From positions 16,163,501-16,227,500 of the forward strand of contig CM068585.1 in assembly GCA_035048485.1 (NCBI GenBank): DNA of 64,000 nucleotides, written 5' to 3'. The stretch's first letter is position 1; each line of letters opens with the position of its first letter. The stretch comes from Pteria penguin. Lineage: Eukaryota > Mollusca > Bivalvia > Pterioida > Pteriidae. Both the position numbers and the translations under genes were made by a program. This document shows, one piece after another, positions 12,580-25,153 of this stretch. Below the pieces are notes generated by a model. It saw only the letters and a program-made list of their open reading frames with translations. It made no database searches and was not told the DNA's origin.

Positions 12580-12582
12580 TTT
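12507..12582 (+). repeat. (TTTA)n tetranucleotide microsatellite
   Basis: About 19 nearly perfect TTTA units. The reading frame through it (repeated LFIY) is a by-product of the repeat. Confidence 0.95.
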
Positions 12583-13319
12583 TATCTTATTTTTTCAAAT
12601 TATTGCAGATACACATGTCGGTGCTTTAACATTTATTACTAATATCAATTTAATTTAAAGGATCTAGGACGATAAATTATGTATAAGTACGTGTATTTCA
12701 TAAAACAATTTTTGTCATTCTAATTTTATTTACGTATTGGAACTGCGTATATAGCCAAAGGGCAGTCTTATGATGAGAGGACAATCTTTTACAAATACTG
12801 GCACAAAATGGCATTATGTAAAATATTGATTTTACATCTGTACAAAAATTATCGATGTACGATATACGAATATTATATATCAAAGAAGGTGTATATATAA
12901 AAACCAATCACGCAAAACACGCTTCATATGTTGTTAGATAAATTTACTCTGATTTTATCATTTGTACTAAACACTTTTTATATACACTCAATATGAAATG
13001 TAGCTCTTTCAATATAAGTTAAGACATGATAGTAACATAATAATAGTTGTTATTTTTTTTCTAAATAGTTACATCTCGTTTATAGTTTAAATAATAATTC
13101 ATGTAAACAAAGAAAAATAGATCTTCATGAGGCAGTTTAAATCATCACCATATTAAAGAATTGCCGTATATTTTCTTTAATAACAACATATGTTTATGAG
13201 AAAAGATATAATAAAAATAGAAAATTACTAGAATAAAATATTTGGTAACTTGAGCTTACTCTATCGCAATATTCAAATCTAAAATTTTACAAACATCAAC
13301 AATTCCTAAACACTTCAAT
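12583..13319. other. Unassigned AT-rich sequence
   Basis: No coding, RNA or repeat feature recognised. Confidence 0.4.
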
Positions 13320-13500
13320 TCCGGGTCGCGTAATGGACAAATACTACTTGCTAGAATTCGTATGAACAACTGCGATTTAAACGAACACTTATATCCACGC
13401 GATTTGGTCCCATCCCTTTTATGTTCATGTGGAATGATAGAAACCTCGAAACACTTTTTACTGAATTGTCCATTACATAACAATCTGATTAAAAATGTCG
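13320..13500 (+). pseudogene. LINE ORF2 C-terminal fragment (CCHC knuckle)
   Basis: One plus-strand frame starting at GGG 13322 encodes NGQILLARIRMNNCDLNEHL, then a segment with LLCSCGMIETSKHFLLNC. This is the same layout as the tail of the LINE at 2.5-7.6 kb (RLRMNCSTL, then CSCG..ETTTHYLLHC). Upstream and downstream the frame closes quickly, so only a short fragment remains. In CR1/L2-group LINEs this tail is a nucleic-acid-binding C-terminal domain. Confidence 0.7.
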
Positions 13501-13600
13501 GTATGAAGATTTAGTGAAATCCTGTAAGAGTTCACGTTCTGGTGACCTCTGATTTTCAGCCAATCAGTGGATCGGCTACAAAATCATAGGGATCATAGGG
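13500..13600 (+). repeat. Dispersed repeat S, partial copy
   Basis: Contains CCTGTAAGAGTTCACGTTCTGG and TGATTTTCAGCCAATCAG. The same phrases occur in order near 30890, 31090, 31310 (inverted) and 43190; 44740 shares the first. It directly abuts the LINE fragment. Confidence 0.65.
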
Positions 13601-14370
13601 ATCATTTCTACTCACGCCTTAGAGGTAAAAACAACAATAAAAATCAAACCAAAACAAGACAAAAACCAAAACTACAAACTTTGATACTTGATAAGATAGG
13701 ATTCACGGTGATATACGCGGAAGAGTGTGCTGAATGTTAACATCATGTAGCTTTAAAAGTATATATTCAAAGCATATCAACTGGTTATTTATGCACGTCA
13801 TGTCATTCCAAGTCATTCGCATCCACAATTAAAGAAAATATCATTTACAATGTATTATATGTATAGCTCGAGTTGGCCTTTGAGAATAAGAGAACACAAA
13901 TAAACCAGAATATTATAATATTAATCAACATTATATAATGATATCTTTAGGATATTACCATATACCCATCTTCTTCCTACCGATTTCGAAAAGAAAATTT
14001 ATCGCTTGAAATCTGAGCAGTTTTAGGTTGTTCAACCATGGCCTGCATTTTGTTCCATCCTCGATTATATCTATTCCTGTAGGAGAAAGCATAAATCCTG
14101 GTATACAAACAGCTTTGTTGGACGCATTAAATAAAAACTGTTTGTTTGGCTTCACTACATGCAATGCATAGAGTGGTCACCCTGTCCGAAGATTGACAAA
14201 AGTTCATAAACGTGTCTTACCTGCTAGAAATGGTCTACCTTGTAAACAATTTATTGTAATATTTCCTGATAGATACAGCGTGTTGTTTCATTGTGAGTAG
14301 GATATAAACTCTCGATTCGTAAAAATAACAGTGAATAGATTATCAAATACCTATTGTAATAACCTTAACC
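13601..14370. other. Unassigned; one unrecognised minus-strand frame
   Basis: A 69-codon minus-strand frame (14164 to 13955) has no recognisable domain or splice signals. Otherwise no feature seen. Confidence 0.3.
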
Positions 14371-14549
14371 ATGCACGAATCCAGAAATTTTTGTCAGAGG
14401 GGGTCCAACCAAAGAAGGTAAATTTTTCTCTTAGACGAGGGGGGTCCAACCCCAAAAATGTCCAAATATGACCTTTTTTAAGTAAAATTTTCGGATGCCG
14501 GGGGGGGGGGGTTCCAGACCCCCGGTACCCCCCTCTGTATCCTCGCGTG
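14371..14549. mobile_element. Small TIR element (MITE-like), family 1 copy 2
   Basis: Matches 1570-1746 in the same orientation: CCAGAAATTTTTGTCAGAGG, GGTCCAACCAAAGAAGG, GTAAAATTTTCGGATGCC, a G-run, then CCCTCTGTATCCTCGCGTG. Its ends are weaker inverted repeats than those of copy 1. Confidence 0.65.
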
Positions 14550-14754
14550 TTAACAATGAATCATAACAGATTAAATTGTTATATATCCAAACAACAATCA
14601 AACAATCAACAATCACTGGTATGAAGTTAATAAGATAAGTATGAAATGAAATATGTTTTGAAATTTAAATATAGCCTATATTCTATGTATAGTTCATTAG
14701 GTAGGATGTTGTCGTAAACATTGTTTGTTGATTATATACATGTATATAATATCA

Positions 14755-17448
<2,694 letters not shown>

Positions 17449-17500
17449 AATCTGATTAAAACCATATCTTTATTCCGTTTCTCTATTTGCCGGTTTATGT
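17449..17500 (+). repeat. Dispersed repeat S, 5' fragment
   Basis: The phrase AATCTGATTAAAACCATATC followed by TTTATTCCG and TTCTCTATTTG recurs near 31038, 43130 and 44695. It runs directly into the left arm of the palindrome. Confidence 0.65.
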
Positions 17501-17836
17501 GTCAGCCATTCGGTCTCGCGATATCTCGTTAAAAGAAACCTCACAAAAAGAGGCGGAGCTGACGAAAAATACGTGGTTATGGGTGCGTGGTCATTGTTAT
17601 TTTTATGTCATTTCTCTGTTTACATTTTATTTATCGGCTAGTTAACGCATTTCTGGCCATTTCAATTTAGTTTTCTTCTTCATAAATAACTAGCCGATGA
17701 ATAAAATGTAAAGAGAGAAATGACATAAAAATAACAATTACCACGTGTTTTTCGTCAGCTCCGCCTCCTTTTGTGAGGTTTCTATTAACGAGATCTCGCG
17801 AGACCGAATGGCTGACACAGAAACCGGCAAATTTGA
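17488..17836. repeat. Large imperfect palindrome (arms about 160 bp)
   Basis: The left arm 17488-17650 and right arm 17685-17836 are reverse complements with few mismatches. ATTTGCCGGTTT, GTCAGCCATTCGGTCTCGCG, GAGGCGGAGCTGACGAAAAA and ATGTCATTTCTCT on the left pair with their complements on the right. The spacer around 17651-17684 is unpaired. The right arm contains promoter-type motifs and an ATG followed by an open frame. In the left arm the mirrored ATG reaches a TAA after four codons. Confidence 0.85.
17741..17807 (+). promoter_or_regulatory. Candidate promoter: CACGTG E-box, GC-rich element and TCTCGCGAGA
   Basis: CACGTG at about 17741, CCGCCTCC at about 17761 and the palindrome TCTCGCGAGA at about 17794-17803 lie within 70 bp upstream of an ATG. 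TCTCGCGAGA is an established animal core-promoter motif near transcription starts, often of housekeeping genes. The mirrored arm retains TCTCGCGATATCTC, a degraded version. Assignment as a promoter is inference. Confidence 0.4.
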
Positions 17837-17883
17837 AACAGGTTTGGAAAGAATGTGTAGAGCTTTCAGACGAAAGATCGGGG
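17808..17883 (+). CDS. Possible first coding exon, protein not recognised
   Basis: ATG 17808 is in favourable context (purine at -3, G at +4), six bases after TCTCGCGAGA. It opens 25 codons beginning MADTETGKFETGLERMCRAF with a basic end (RRK). The frame ends in phase 1 at a strong consensus donor, G|GTAAGTT at 17884. No following exon could be identified with confidence; a possible acceptor at TTGCAG near 18050 reaches a stop after about 15 codons. The family is unknown. Alternatively this may be a relic of a gene 5' end captured in the palindrome. Confidence 0.35.
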
Positions 17884-18962
17884 GTAAGTTATCATTGCCG
17901 ATCGTTTGCTTTATGTTTATATATGTTAGATATTTGCTCCATTTGATGCCGAAATGCGTAGAATCGTGCCGACCATTCCGTTTATCAAAAATGCAAGTTT
18001 ACGCAACGTAAGGAATTGTGGCCCTATCATTTATTTAGGGCCACTACTTGCAGCTATTTGTCCCATTGCGAATAGAGAAGCGGAAAAAAGATATGGTTAA
18101 TCAGACTGTGGGCAACAATTCTGTGAATATCATTCAAATCCATGTAAGCATCTGCATGGACACAGTACGATACACAAAATCGCACAGGGCTGGAACCGAC
18201 CCTCAACGGGTTCCTGTGTCTAGGTCTGGTCAATATGCTAGTTGATTGTACATTCCTTGAACATGTGATGAATATCAACTGAGATCCTTGCGATTGTCGA
18301 TGGGTTGTCTTCCAATGATCGGATAGTAGTCGTAGAATTATGATCTCGTGAAATTGATCTTTAAAAGTTACCTCCGGGTGACATAGATGTCCGAAGTCCC
18401 CCATTGGTTTTGTCCAATGTCTTTAAATAATAGTACTTTGAAATTGAAAAGATGGGTCTGTTGTGTACAACTGTCCGATGTTTTTTTTAAATAATAGTGA
18501 TTTAAAATTGAAAAGATGGGCCTGTTGTGTACAACTCATCGGAAGAAAATAATCCGTGTGTGTTTGTTTCGTTGTTTATTTTCACGCCAAGATAATTTCA
18601 CTTGTATGGTGACAGCACCTGTCTGATGCATTTATCTTTTATGTAAAACTGTTAGTTTTGACTGTCTCATTACTGTCACCAGGTCATCGTACCATTTCCG
18701 GAGTTCGACTCCAATAGCAATAAGCACATAGTTTATACTGAATATTTATTTTTAGATTCAGGGATGCTATTTTTCATTATATATTTCAAAATGTCCTACA
18801 ATATCAATAACAGTGTATTGCCAACATTTTCTAATACAAAAGATTATTATAATATTTACAGTAGAAATGACCATATACAAATCTTTGAAATAAATGCACG
18901 GACAGATAAACAGCTAACCAAGTACATCATTTGATAAGTATGTATATATATAAAATAATCAC
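17884..18962. other. Unassigned sequence
   Basis: If the exon above is real this is its intron. A 45-bp direct duplication lies at about 18430-18545 (AAATTGAAAAGATGGGTCTG, then TTGTGTACAACT, occurring twice). A minus-strand frame from 18404 to 18054 has no recognisable domain. Confidence 0.35.
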
Positions 18963-19240
18963 AAGCCGCGTGGCCTAGTGGTATTGCGCTGGACTCCTGA
19001 TCGGGAGGCCGGGGTTCGATTCCCGCTCTGGTCATGCCGGTGTCCTGTCTTTCGGATGGGACAGTGGGAAACCGAGGCCCCGTGTCGTGGTATGCATGGC
19101 ACGTTGGAGATCCCTCGCTGCTTCGGGTGGGTCCGTTGCAAAAGTCAAAATTTGTATGCCCCGCATCAGGCAGATGCCGTCACCATATAAATGAAATATT
19201 CGTGGTGTGACGTTAAATAAAAATCAATCAATCAATCAAA
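18963..19240 (+). mobile_element. tRNA-derived SINE, family 2 copy 1
   Basis: The head has an A-box-like GTGGCCTAGTGGTATTGCGC and a B box GGGGTTCGATTCCCG, as needed for RNA polymerase III. The body includes GGTGTCCTGTCTTTCGGATG and GATCCCTCGCTGCTTCGGG. The tail TGAAATATTCGTGGTGTGAC continues to GTTAAATAAAAATCAATCAATC. Further copies: 33314, 40862 (+) and 45918 (-). Confidence 0.85.
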
Positions 19241-19360
19241 ATAATCAAATGATTTTAAATATAAAAGTTACTTATACAAATGTATAAAATAACATACCTG
19301 TGCGATAATTTGAGAATAGCTAATAATTAAATCTTTAAATGATATCAATATACATCTGAC

Positions 19361-19404
<44 letters not shown>
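19361..19404 (-). repeat. (TTA)n microsatellite at the LINE 3' end
   Basis: About 14 TTA/ATT units that form the terminal tail of the minus-strand L2-type LINE. Confidence 0.9.
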
Positions 19405-19405
<1 letters not shown>

Positions 19406-19480
19406 AAATTTATATAGCGCTCTATATACTAATCTCTAAGGCGCTTTACAGGCATATCATATGTATAAAAATAAAATTGG

Positions 19481-19655
19481 TTGGTTGGTTGGTTGATTGG
19501 TGTTTTACGTCGCTTTCAACAATATTTCAGTTATATCGCGACATGGAAGCAGGAGGTTACCAACCTCTTAAACATAGTGGCGCAACCCGGGAATCGAACC
19601 CGGATCGTCGGCGCCGCAAGCCAAGCGCTTAACCACTACACCAAGCCTGCCCCTA
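19481..19655 (-). mobile_element. tRNA-derived SINE, family 1 (RUDI-like) copy 1
   Basis: Minus-strand reading: GGGCAGGCTTGGTGTAGTGG (A-box region), GGGTTCGATTCCCGG (B box), then a body with CTTCCATGTCGCGATATAAC and the tail TGAAATATTGTTGAAAGCGA, CGTAAAACACCAATC and AACC units. The layout resembles the widespread molluscan SINE called RUDI; the name is from memory and unverified. It is inserted in the LINE 3'UTR in the same orientation. Related copies: 25815 and 51345. Confidence 0.85.
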
Positions 19656-19744
19656 AATAAAATTGGTAATTTACAAACATGTACATAATCATTGAATTAA
19701 AACATTTAAAATAGCAGTGTTCACTTATAACTTTTCAAGTCTAT

Positions 19745-22412
19745 TTACAGATCATATGCTTTTTTAAAAAGGAAAGTCTTCAACTTTTTCTTAAAAACTC
19801 CCACAGAATCACAGTTTCTGAGGAACACAGGAAGCGCGTTCCATAAGGTAGACGAAGCCTTATCAAATCGTTTCTTTCCGTAATTAACCGTACGAGTCGA
19901 TGGAACCACTAAAAGATTTGATGACTCTGAGCGCAGGCTTCGCGAAGGGATGTACGGCACAATAAGTTCTGAAATATATGATGGAGCTTGTCCGTGAAGC
20001 GCTTTATATGTATAAACAAGAGTCTTGAACTGACATCGAAATTCTACTGGCAGCCAATGTAGATCAATCAAAACAGGTGTTATATGGTCAAATTTTGTCT
20101 TTGATAATGTTATGATGCGCGCTGCTGTGTTATGAACACGTTGAAGCTTGTCAGTAAGTTGTTTATTTATTCCAACAAGTATTGCATTTCCATAGTCCAA
20201 CCTAGATGTTACTAACGAATTGACAAGTGTTTTGCATGCCTCTTCTGTGATGTAGTTTCGAATGCGTCCGATGTTCCTTAGATGGAAATAGCAGGTCTTA
20301 GATAATGCATTGCAATGTGTTTCCATGGTTAACGACTTGTCGAAAATTGTTCCCAGGTTCTTTACATTAGGGGTATTATGAATGATGTTATTTCCAAAAG
20401 AAATATCAAAATCCTCAATTTCGACTGAACGTGCCTTAGGTGCGAATACCATGAGTTCTGTTTTTTTCCTGATTTAATTTAAGTAAATTTGCGCTCATCC
20501 AATTTCGTATGTCATTGAGGCATGCAGTCAGACGAACTGAGATGTTATTCCAATTATCACGTGGCTCCACCATAATATAGATCTGTGTGTCGTCGGCATA
20601 ACAGTGGTAGTTCATGTTGTTCCTTGAACATATTTCCCCTACTGGCTTTGCATACATGCAGTAGATTCTAGGACCTAGGACCGAGCCCTGGGGCACGCCG
20701 ATATTGAGGGGTTTTGGTTCCGATAATGTTGAACCAATCGAAACACGTTGAGATCTATCGCTTAGATAAGATTTTAGCCACTTAAGGGCAGAACCCGCTA
20801 TTCCATACGAGTATTCTAGTCGACGGAAAAGTATATCATGGTCAATGACGTCGAATGCCGCGGACAAATCAAGCATCAGTAGCACCGCACAGCATCCTTT
20901 ATCAAGTGATCCGGCAATGTCATGATGAACCCTTAGAAGGGCGGTCTCTGTTGAATGAAATGCACGATATGCTGACTGAAGATTGTCGTGTAGGGAGTTT
21001 GAACTGAGATGATCTTCAATCCGATTAGCAACTATTTTCTCTATAATTTTCGAAACGTACGGTAGATTGGAGACTGGTCTATAATTCTTTAGACATTCTT
21101 TGTCCAGAGACGCTTTCTTCAACAACGGTTTCACGATTGCTTGTTTAAAATCCTCTGGAAATACACCTTCGGACAGTGATTTCTTTACAATGTGCGTGAT
21201 GACGGGAAGAACATATTCAGTGCATTTTTTTAAAAGATCCGTGGGCATCGGGTCCAGTCCGCATGATTTAGAAGCCGTTTGCGAAACAATTTTCATAACC
21301 TCTTCGGCAGAGGTACTTGTAAACTCAAGAAGCGGGATCCCTGTAAAGTCTTTGTCTGCCCACATCACATCCAAATTATCGCCATGTTCATTGTTTTGTT
21401 GTAAAAGTATTGTCCGTATTCCTTGAATTTTCGTATAAAAAAAATCAGCAAATCTATTCGACAAAGTTGGTTCATTGTGAAATGTCGGTAAAACAAGTTC
21501 GGCGCATCTTCCGGTCAGACGGCTAGCAATGCGAAATAACTGTTTTGTATCGTTTCCGGACTCTATAATTTTTGATGAAAAATATTGCTGTTTGCTTTGA
21601 GTGAGTAGGACACTATACTGTAAACACTTGCCCTTGAATATTTCTTTATGTACCTCTAATTTAGTATGTCTCCATGTCCTTTCTGCTTTGCGTTTTTCCC
21701 GTTTTGCCTGAAGCAAGTCATTTGAAAACCACTGAGTATTGGGTCGTATAACAATGTCTTTAGTGTGAAGGGGGGCATGTTTGTCAACGGCATTTCGAAC
21801 GCATTCATTATAACTCTTCACTAATTCGTTTATCGACAATGTATGCATAATATTATCGGCAGGAAATTCCAGATCTAGTTGGAAATCGGTGATATTCATG
21901 TTTTTGTAGTTTCGTACTGACAAGGATTTCCTTTGCTTGGGTGGTTTTGCTATGCACAATATTGTGTTGATTCCTTTATGATCACTCCAAGACATTCCTT
22001 TGGAATCGCATATGAAATTATTATCGACTGGGGGCGGGTATTTTAAAATTGTTGTATTGTCTCTAGTAATTACAACATCAAGCAGGTGACCATAAACGTG
22101 TGTTGGTGTATTCACGTGTTGAGTGAGGCCAAACTCTGACATGGAATTCAGGAATGTCTGCGTTGACATATCATTACTATTTTCCAAATGAAAGTTGAGG
22201 TCTCCAGTAATGAGTAGTTCCTCAGAATCGATCACGTGATTACTGATATAATCTACCCATTCATTGAAAAATGAACACGTTGTTAACTTATTGACTCTTG
22301 AAGGAGGTGGTCTATATACTACACAAATCCGTAATTTAGAATCATTTGTAGACATTGTACAATCAAGATGTTCAAACTGTGTAAAAGTGGTATTCAGATG
22401 GACTTTTGTCAT
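19745..22412 (-). pseudogene. L2-type LINE ORF2 (partial endonuclease, full reverse transcriptase), one frameshift
   Basis: The 658-codon frame 22412-20436 starts within the endonuclease: YRPPPS, LLITGDLNF and WSDHKG (SDH intact) are present, while the N-terminal Asn/Glu motifs are missing. The RT has NYRPVSNLP, QSAYRAFHSTETALL, LDLSAAFDVIDH, GVPQGSVLGP and YADDT (rc of 20589-20600). It continues in the next frame (20452-19745) through the thumb and the conserved LIDLHWLPVEFRCQFKTL block to the stop at 19745. The shift is a single extra A in the run at about 20460-20467. The ATG at 22412 is internal to the domain; the frame stays open upstream to about 22470. RT motifs look complete, so the copy is young, but it lacks a 5' end. 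Confidence 0.88.
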
Positions 22413-22460
22413 CTTGATATCCTTCCGAAATATGATTGCAACACCACTTACAAAAGATAT

Positions 22461-22974
22461 TTGAATTATGATCTAAAGCGCGCTAGATAAAGCGGGTATA
22501 CCAATATTGCATTAGCAAAGATATAAACTGTCCATTGGTCAGTGTCAAATCATTCACTCACTCATTCATTCATGTGTTTACTCATGCATACACCCATTCA
22601 TAAGAAGAAATTATTGTAAAGAAGAAAAACATCCTTCATACAACTATTAATAATAGATAAAAATAATTTCGCATCCGCGTCCCCTGCTTTGGAAAATGGC
22701 TCCTGACATATCAAAGCTAAAATATCAATTTAGAAAATGATGCAATTTGCTGAAATATAAAAACAAAATGTTATTGAAACTCGCAGCGTGGTGCATTTGT
22801 AATATATTACTCAAACTTCTCAGTGCCTGAAAAGAAATACACCGACGTAAATTTCAGCAATTGTTACGTACAACACATATATATCTGAAAACAATTGAAC
22901 ATATGTTTATGAACATGAAAAAAATTAAAACAAAGTTATATACATCAGTCTGACAATATGATTGACATTCTCCC
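22461..22974. other. Unassigned sequence
   Basis: Flank of the LINE truncation point. It contains short CATT repeats near 22555-22600 and nothing else recognised. Confidence 0.35.
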
Positions 22975-23240
22975 CTAAACATACCATACTTGCATTTTAT
23001 TGTCGACAACCCAGTCACCGTAATGCGTTGGTTGTTTCCGAATTCTACCGGACCTGCGCGGGGGTTCCAGTTCTAGTTCCGGTTCCGTTACGGGATCTAT
23101 ACGATTTCTGTAAGAAGATAATTTACTGATGCTATGTTCTGAAAAAAAAATAGAAGGATTATGAGTTTCAGATGTATCATTAATATTTGAAACATATGTA
23201 TCTGAAACAACTCCTCTACGAAGAATGTGATGAGGCATAT
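22975..23240 (-). pseudogene. Ty3/gypsy-type pol C-terminal remnant
   Basis: An 87-codon minus-strand frame ends with ELELEPPRRSGRIRKQP and THYGDWVV. A proline-rich basic (P)RRSxRxRKxPxxYGDW motif is typical of the extreme C-terminus of integrase-bearing polyproteins of Ty3/gypsy elements in invertebrates. The frame continues upstream about 17 codons (Ser/Asp-rich) to a stop near 23290. No LTR, protease, RT or integrase core was found. The assignment rests on one short motif. Confidence 0.4.
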
Positions 23241-23559
23241 GGAAATGAACAATATCTGAATCAGAATCAGAAACAGAATAAGAATTATTTTGCGGTTATG
23301 ACCTGGTTCACCGTTTCTTCGGAGCATTTTCACGTGAAATGTCTGCATCAATGCAATCTGATGAAATAGGAATCGATGAAAATGGTAAAAGCATGTCCAT
23401 GTGAAAAGTTTTGATTTGTCCGCTACTTTCATTTTTCACTTTGTTTACAGGAATATTCTTGTTTGGTTTAGCAAAACTATATACACATCCCTAGACCATT
23501 TATCGGCCAATTTTATTTTTACCTTTCAGACTGACATTACGGACGAGAACTCTGTCTGA

Positions 23560-24945
23560 CCTTTAGATCGTAACTAGCGGGTTCATACAAAAATGACAAA
23601 CTGGAATGCATAGGAATGATTTTTGGTTCTGTTCCGAAATCATATTTCTGATGTTTTTGCAGCATTTCAATTAATTGATAATGATGATTTCTTATGGACT
23701 ATTTTGATTATAATCATGGTAAGAAATATTATTGTGAAAGAATTTTGTCAATATCTCAATTTTTGGACTTTTTATGAATTTTTAAAGACTTCCAAAACAA
23801 GGGGGGATGGCCATAAATTTCACATTTTCAACTTTTTCTGGAAAACTTTTGGAAGGATTTTAATAAATCTAGGTAGAAATAAATAACTTATGACACCTTT
23901 CAAATTTTATCATCTTTGTCTAGACCTCTTTACAAGTGACACCACCACAGTCAAAAGTGAGTCATAAAAGAGTACCCTCTTTTGACAATCTTCTTCTTCA
24001 TACAGGCTGTATACAGAGACAAACAGAATGCATAGAAATGATCTACAGGGATGAGTGAAGAAGTATTGTCATTTTGGTTCCCTTCCAAAGAAGTTTTTCT
24101 TCTTTTTTTTTACATTTTTTGGACTTGGTGGTGGAAAAGTGTCATATTTCCTAGTTAATTGATAATGATGATTTCTTATGGACTATTTAGATCAAAATTA
24201 TGGTAAGGAATGTTGTTTTGAAAAAAAAATTGTCAATATCTCAATTTTGGGATTTTCTACGAATTTTTTAAGATTTCCAAATGAGGGTGTATAGGGACAA
24301 TTCTTCACATTTTTAACTTCTGCTGTTATACCGTATGAAAAATTTTGATGAAATATTGTATACATGAGGTACTATATAGGTCCTCTATCAATTTTGTACA
24401 TTTCATCCAAATTGGTCAACAGGTGGTGCTACCATGGCTAAAAATAGGTCTCCCAATGGTCATATACCACTTGGTAATTAAAATATAGAGAGTAGCGGTA
24501 CAAATCCAGCTGTGGTCAATTTTTTTTATCATTTCTTTACACATCTAAATAAGTTTTTAGATGTTTCACAATACTTAACATAAAAAATTAGGCCATTTTA
24601 AAAGAAACAAATCTGTTAAAATTCTCACTTTTCTATTTCATACAATTTTGAGCCATTTTCTCTTTTTCAGCACTGAGATACATTAAAAATTTTAAACTTT
24701 GATTTGATATTTTTTATGACTGCATTGAATATGTAATAATTAAAATAAGAATAGTTTTATGATATTTTGTGAAAAGTGTTGTTGTTTTTTATTCTGATCT
24801 GAAATACAATTTGACATATTTTCAAGACTTATGTTGACTTAGTCATAGTAATGCTAAAATAAATGACTTCTTCCTTCAATGCATGCCTGATCATTTAGAT
24901 ACTCAGGTGAGCGATATATGGCCACTTGGGCCTCTTGTTTAAAAA
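23560..24945 (+). mobile_element. Family A hairpin-terminated repeat element, long divergent copy
   Basis: Ends with CTCAGGTGAGCGATATATGG and CCACTTGGGCCTCTTG (24901-24937), the same terminus as the copies at 53.3-54.4 and 62.7-63.4 kb. Inside are two related units about 484 bp apart (TTAATTGATAATGATGATTT at 23671 and 24155, each followed by TGTCAATATCTCAATTTT). The 5' boundary is uncertain. Non-coding. Confidence 0.5.
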
Positions 24946-25153
24946 AGTTTATGTCCCATGCTCATTAATACAACAACAAAAAAATCATGGTCCCATTACC
25001 CGAAAAGTTAAAAAAAAAAAAGTCCTTGTCCCCATGCCTTTTGCACCGGTCAAGGTCCCATGTTTTGTTAAATTTTGATTGGTCCCTTATTTATATCCAT
25101 CAGTTAGTAAGATGTACCTCCACTATTTCCAACATTTTTAACCAAATGTTAAT

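Larger units (their letters stand above)
19361..22460 (-). mobile_element. 5'-truncated L2-type LINE with (TAA)n 3' end
   Basis: Reading on the minus strand, the element begins inside the endonuclease domain near 22455 and runs through the whole reverse transcriptase. It ends in a short UTR with GCGCTATATAAATTTTTAAT followed by a TAA/ATT microsatellite (19361-19404), the 3' end style of L2-type LINEs. A SINE is inserted in the 3'UTR at 19481-19655. The 5' truncation is the usual result of incomplete target-primed reverse transcription. Confidence 0.88.
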
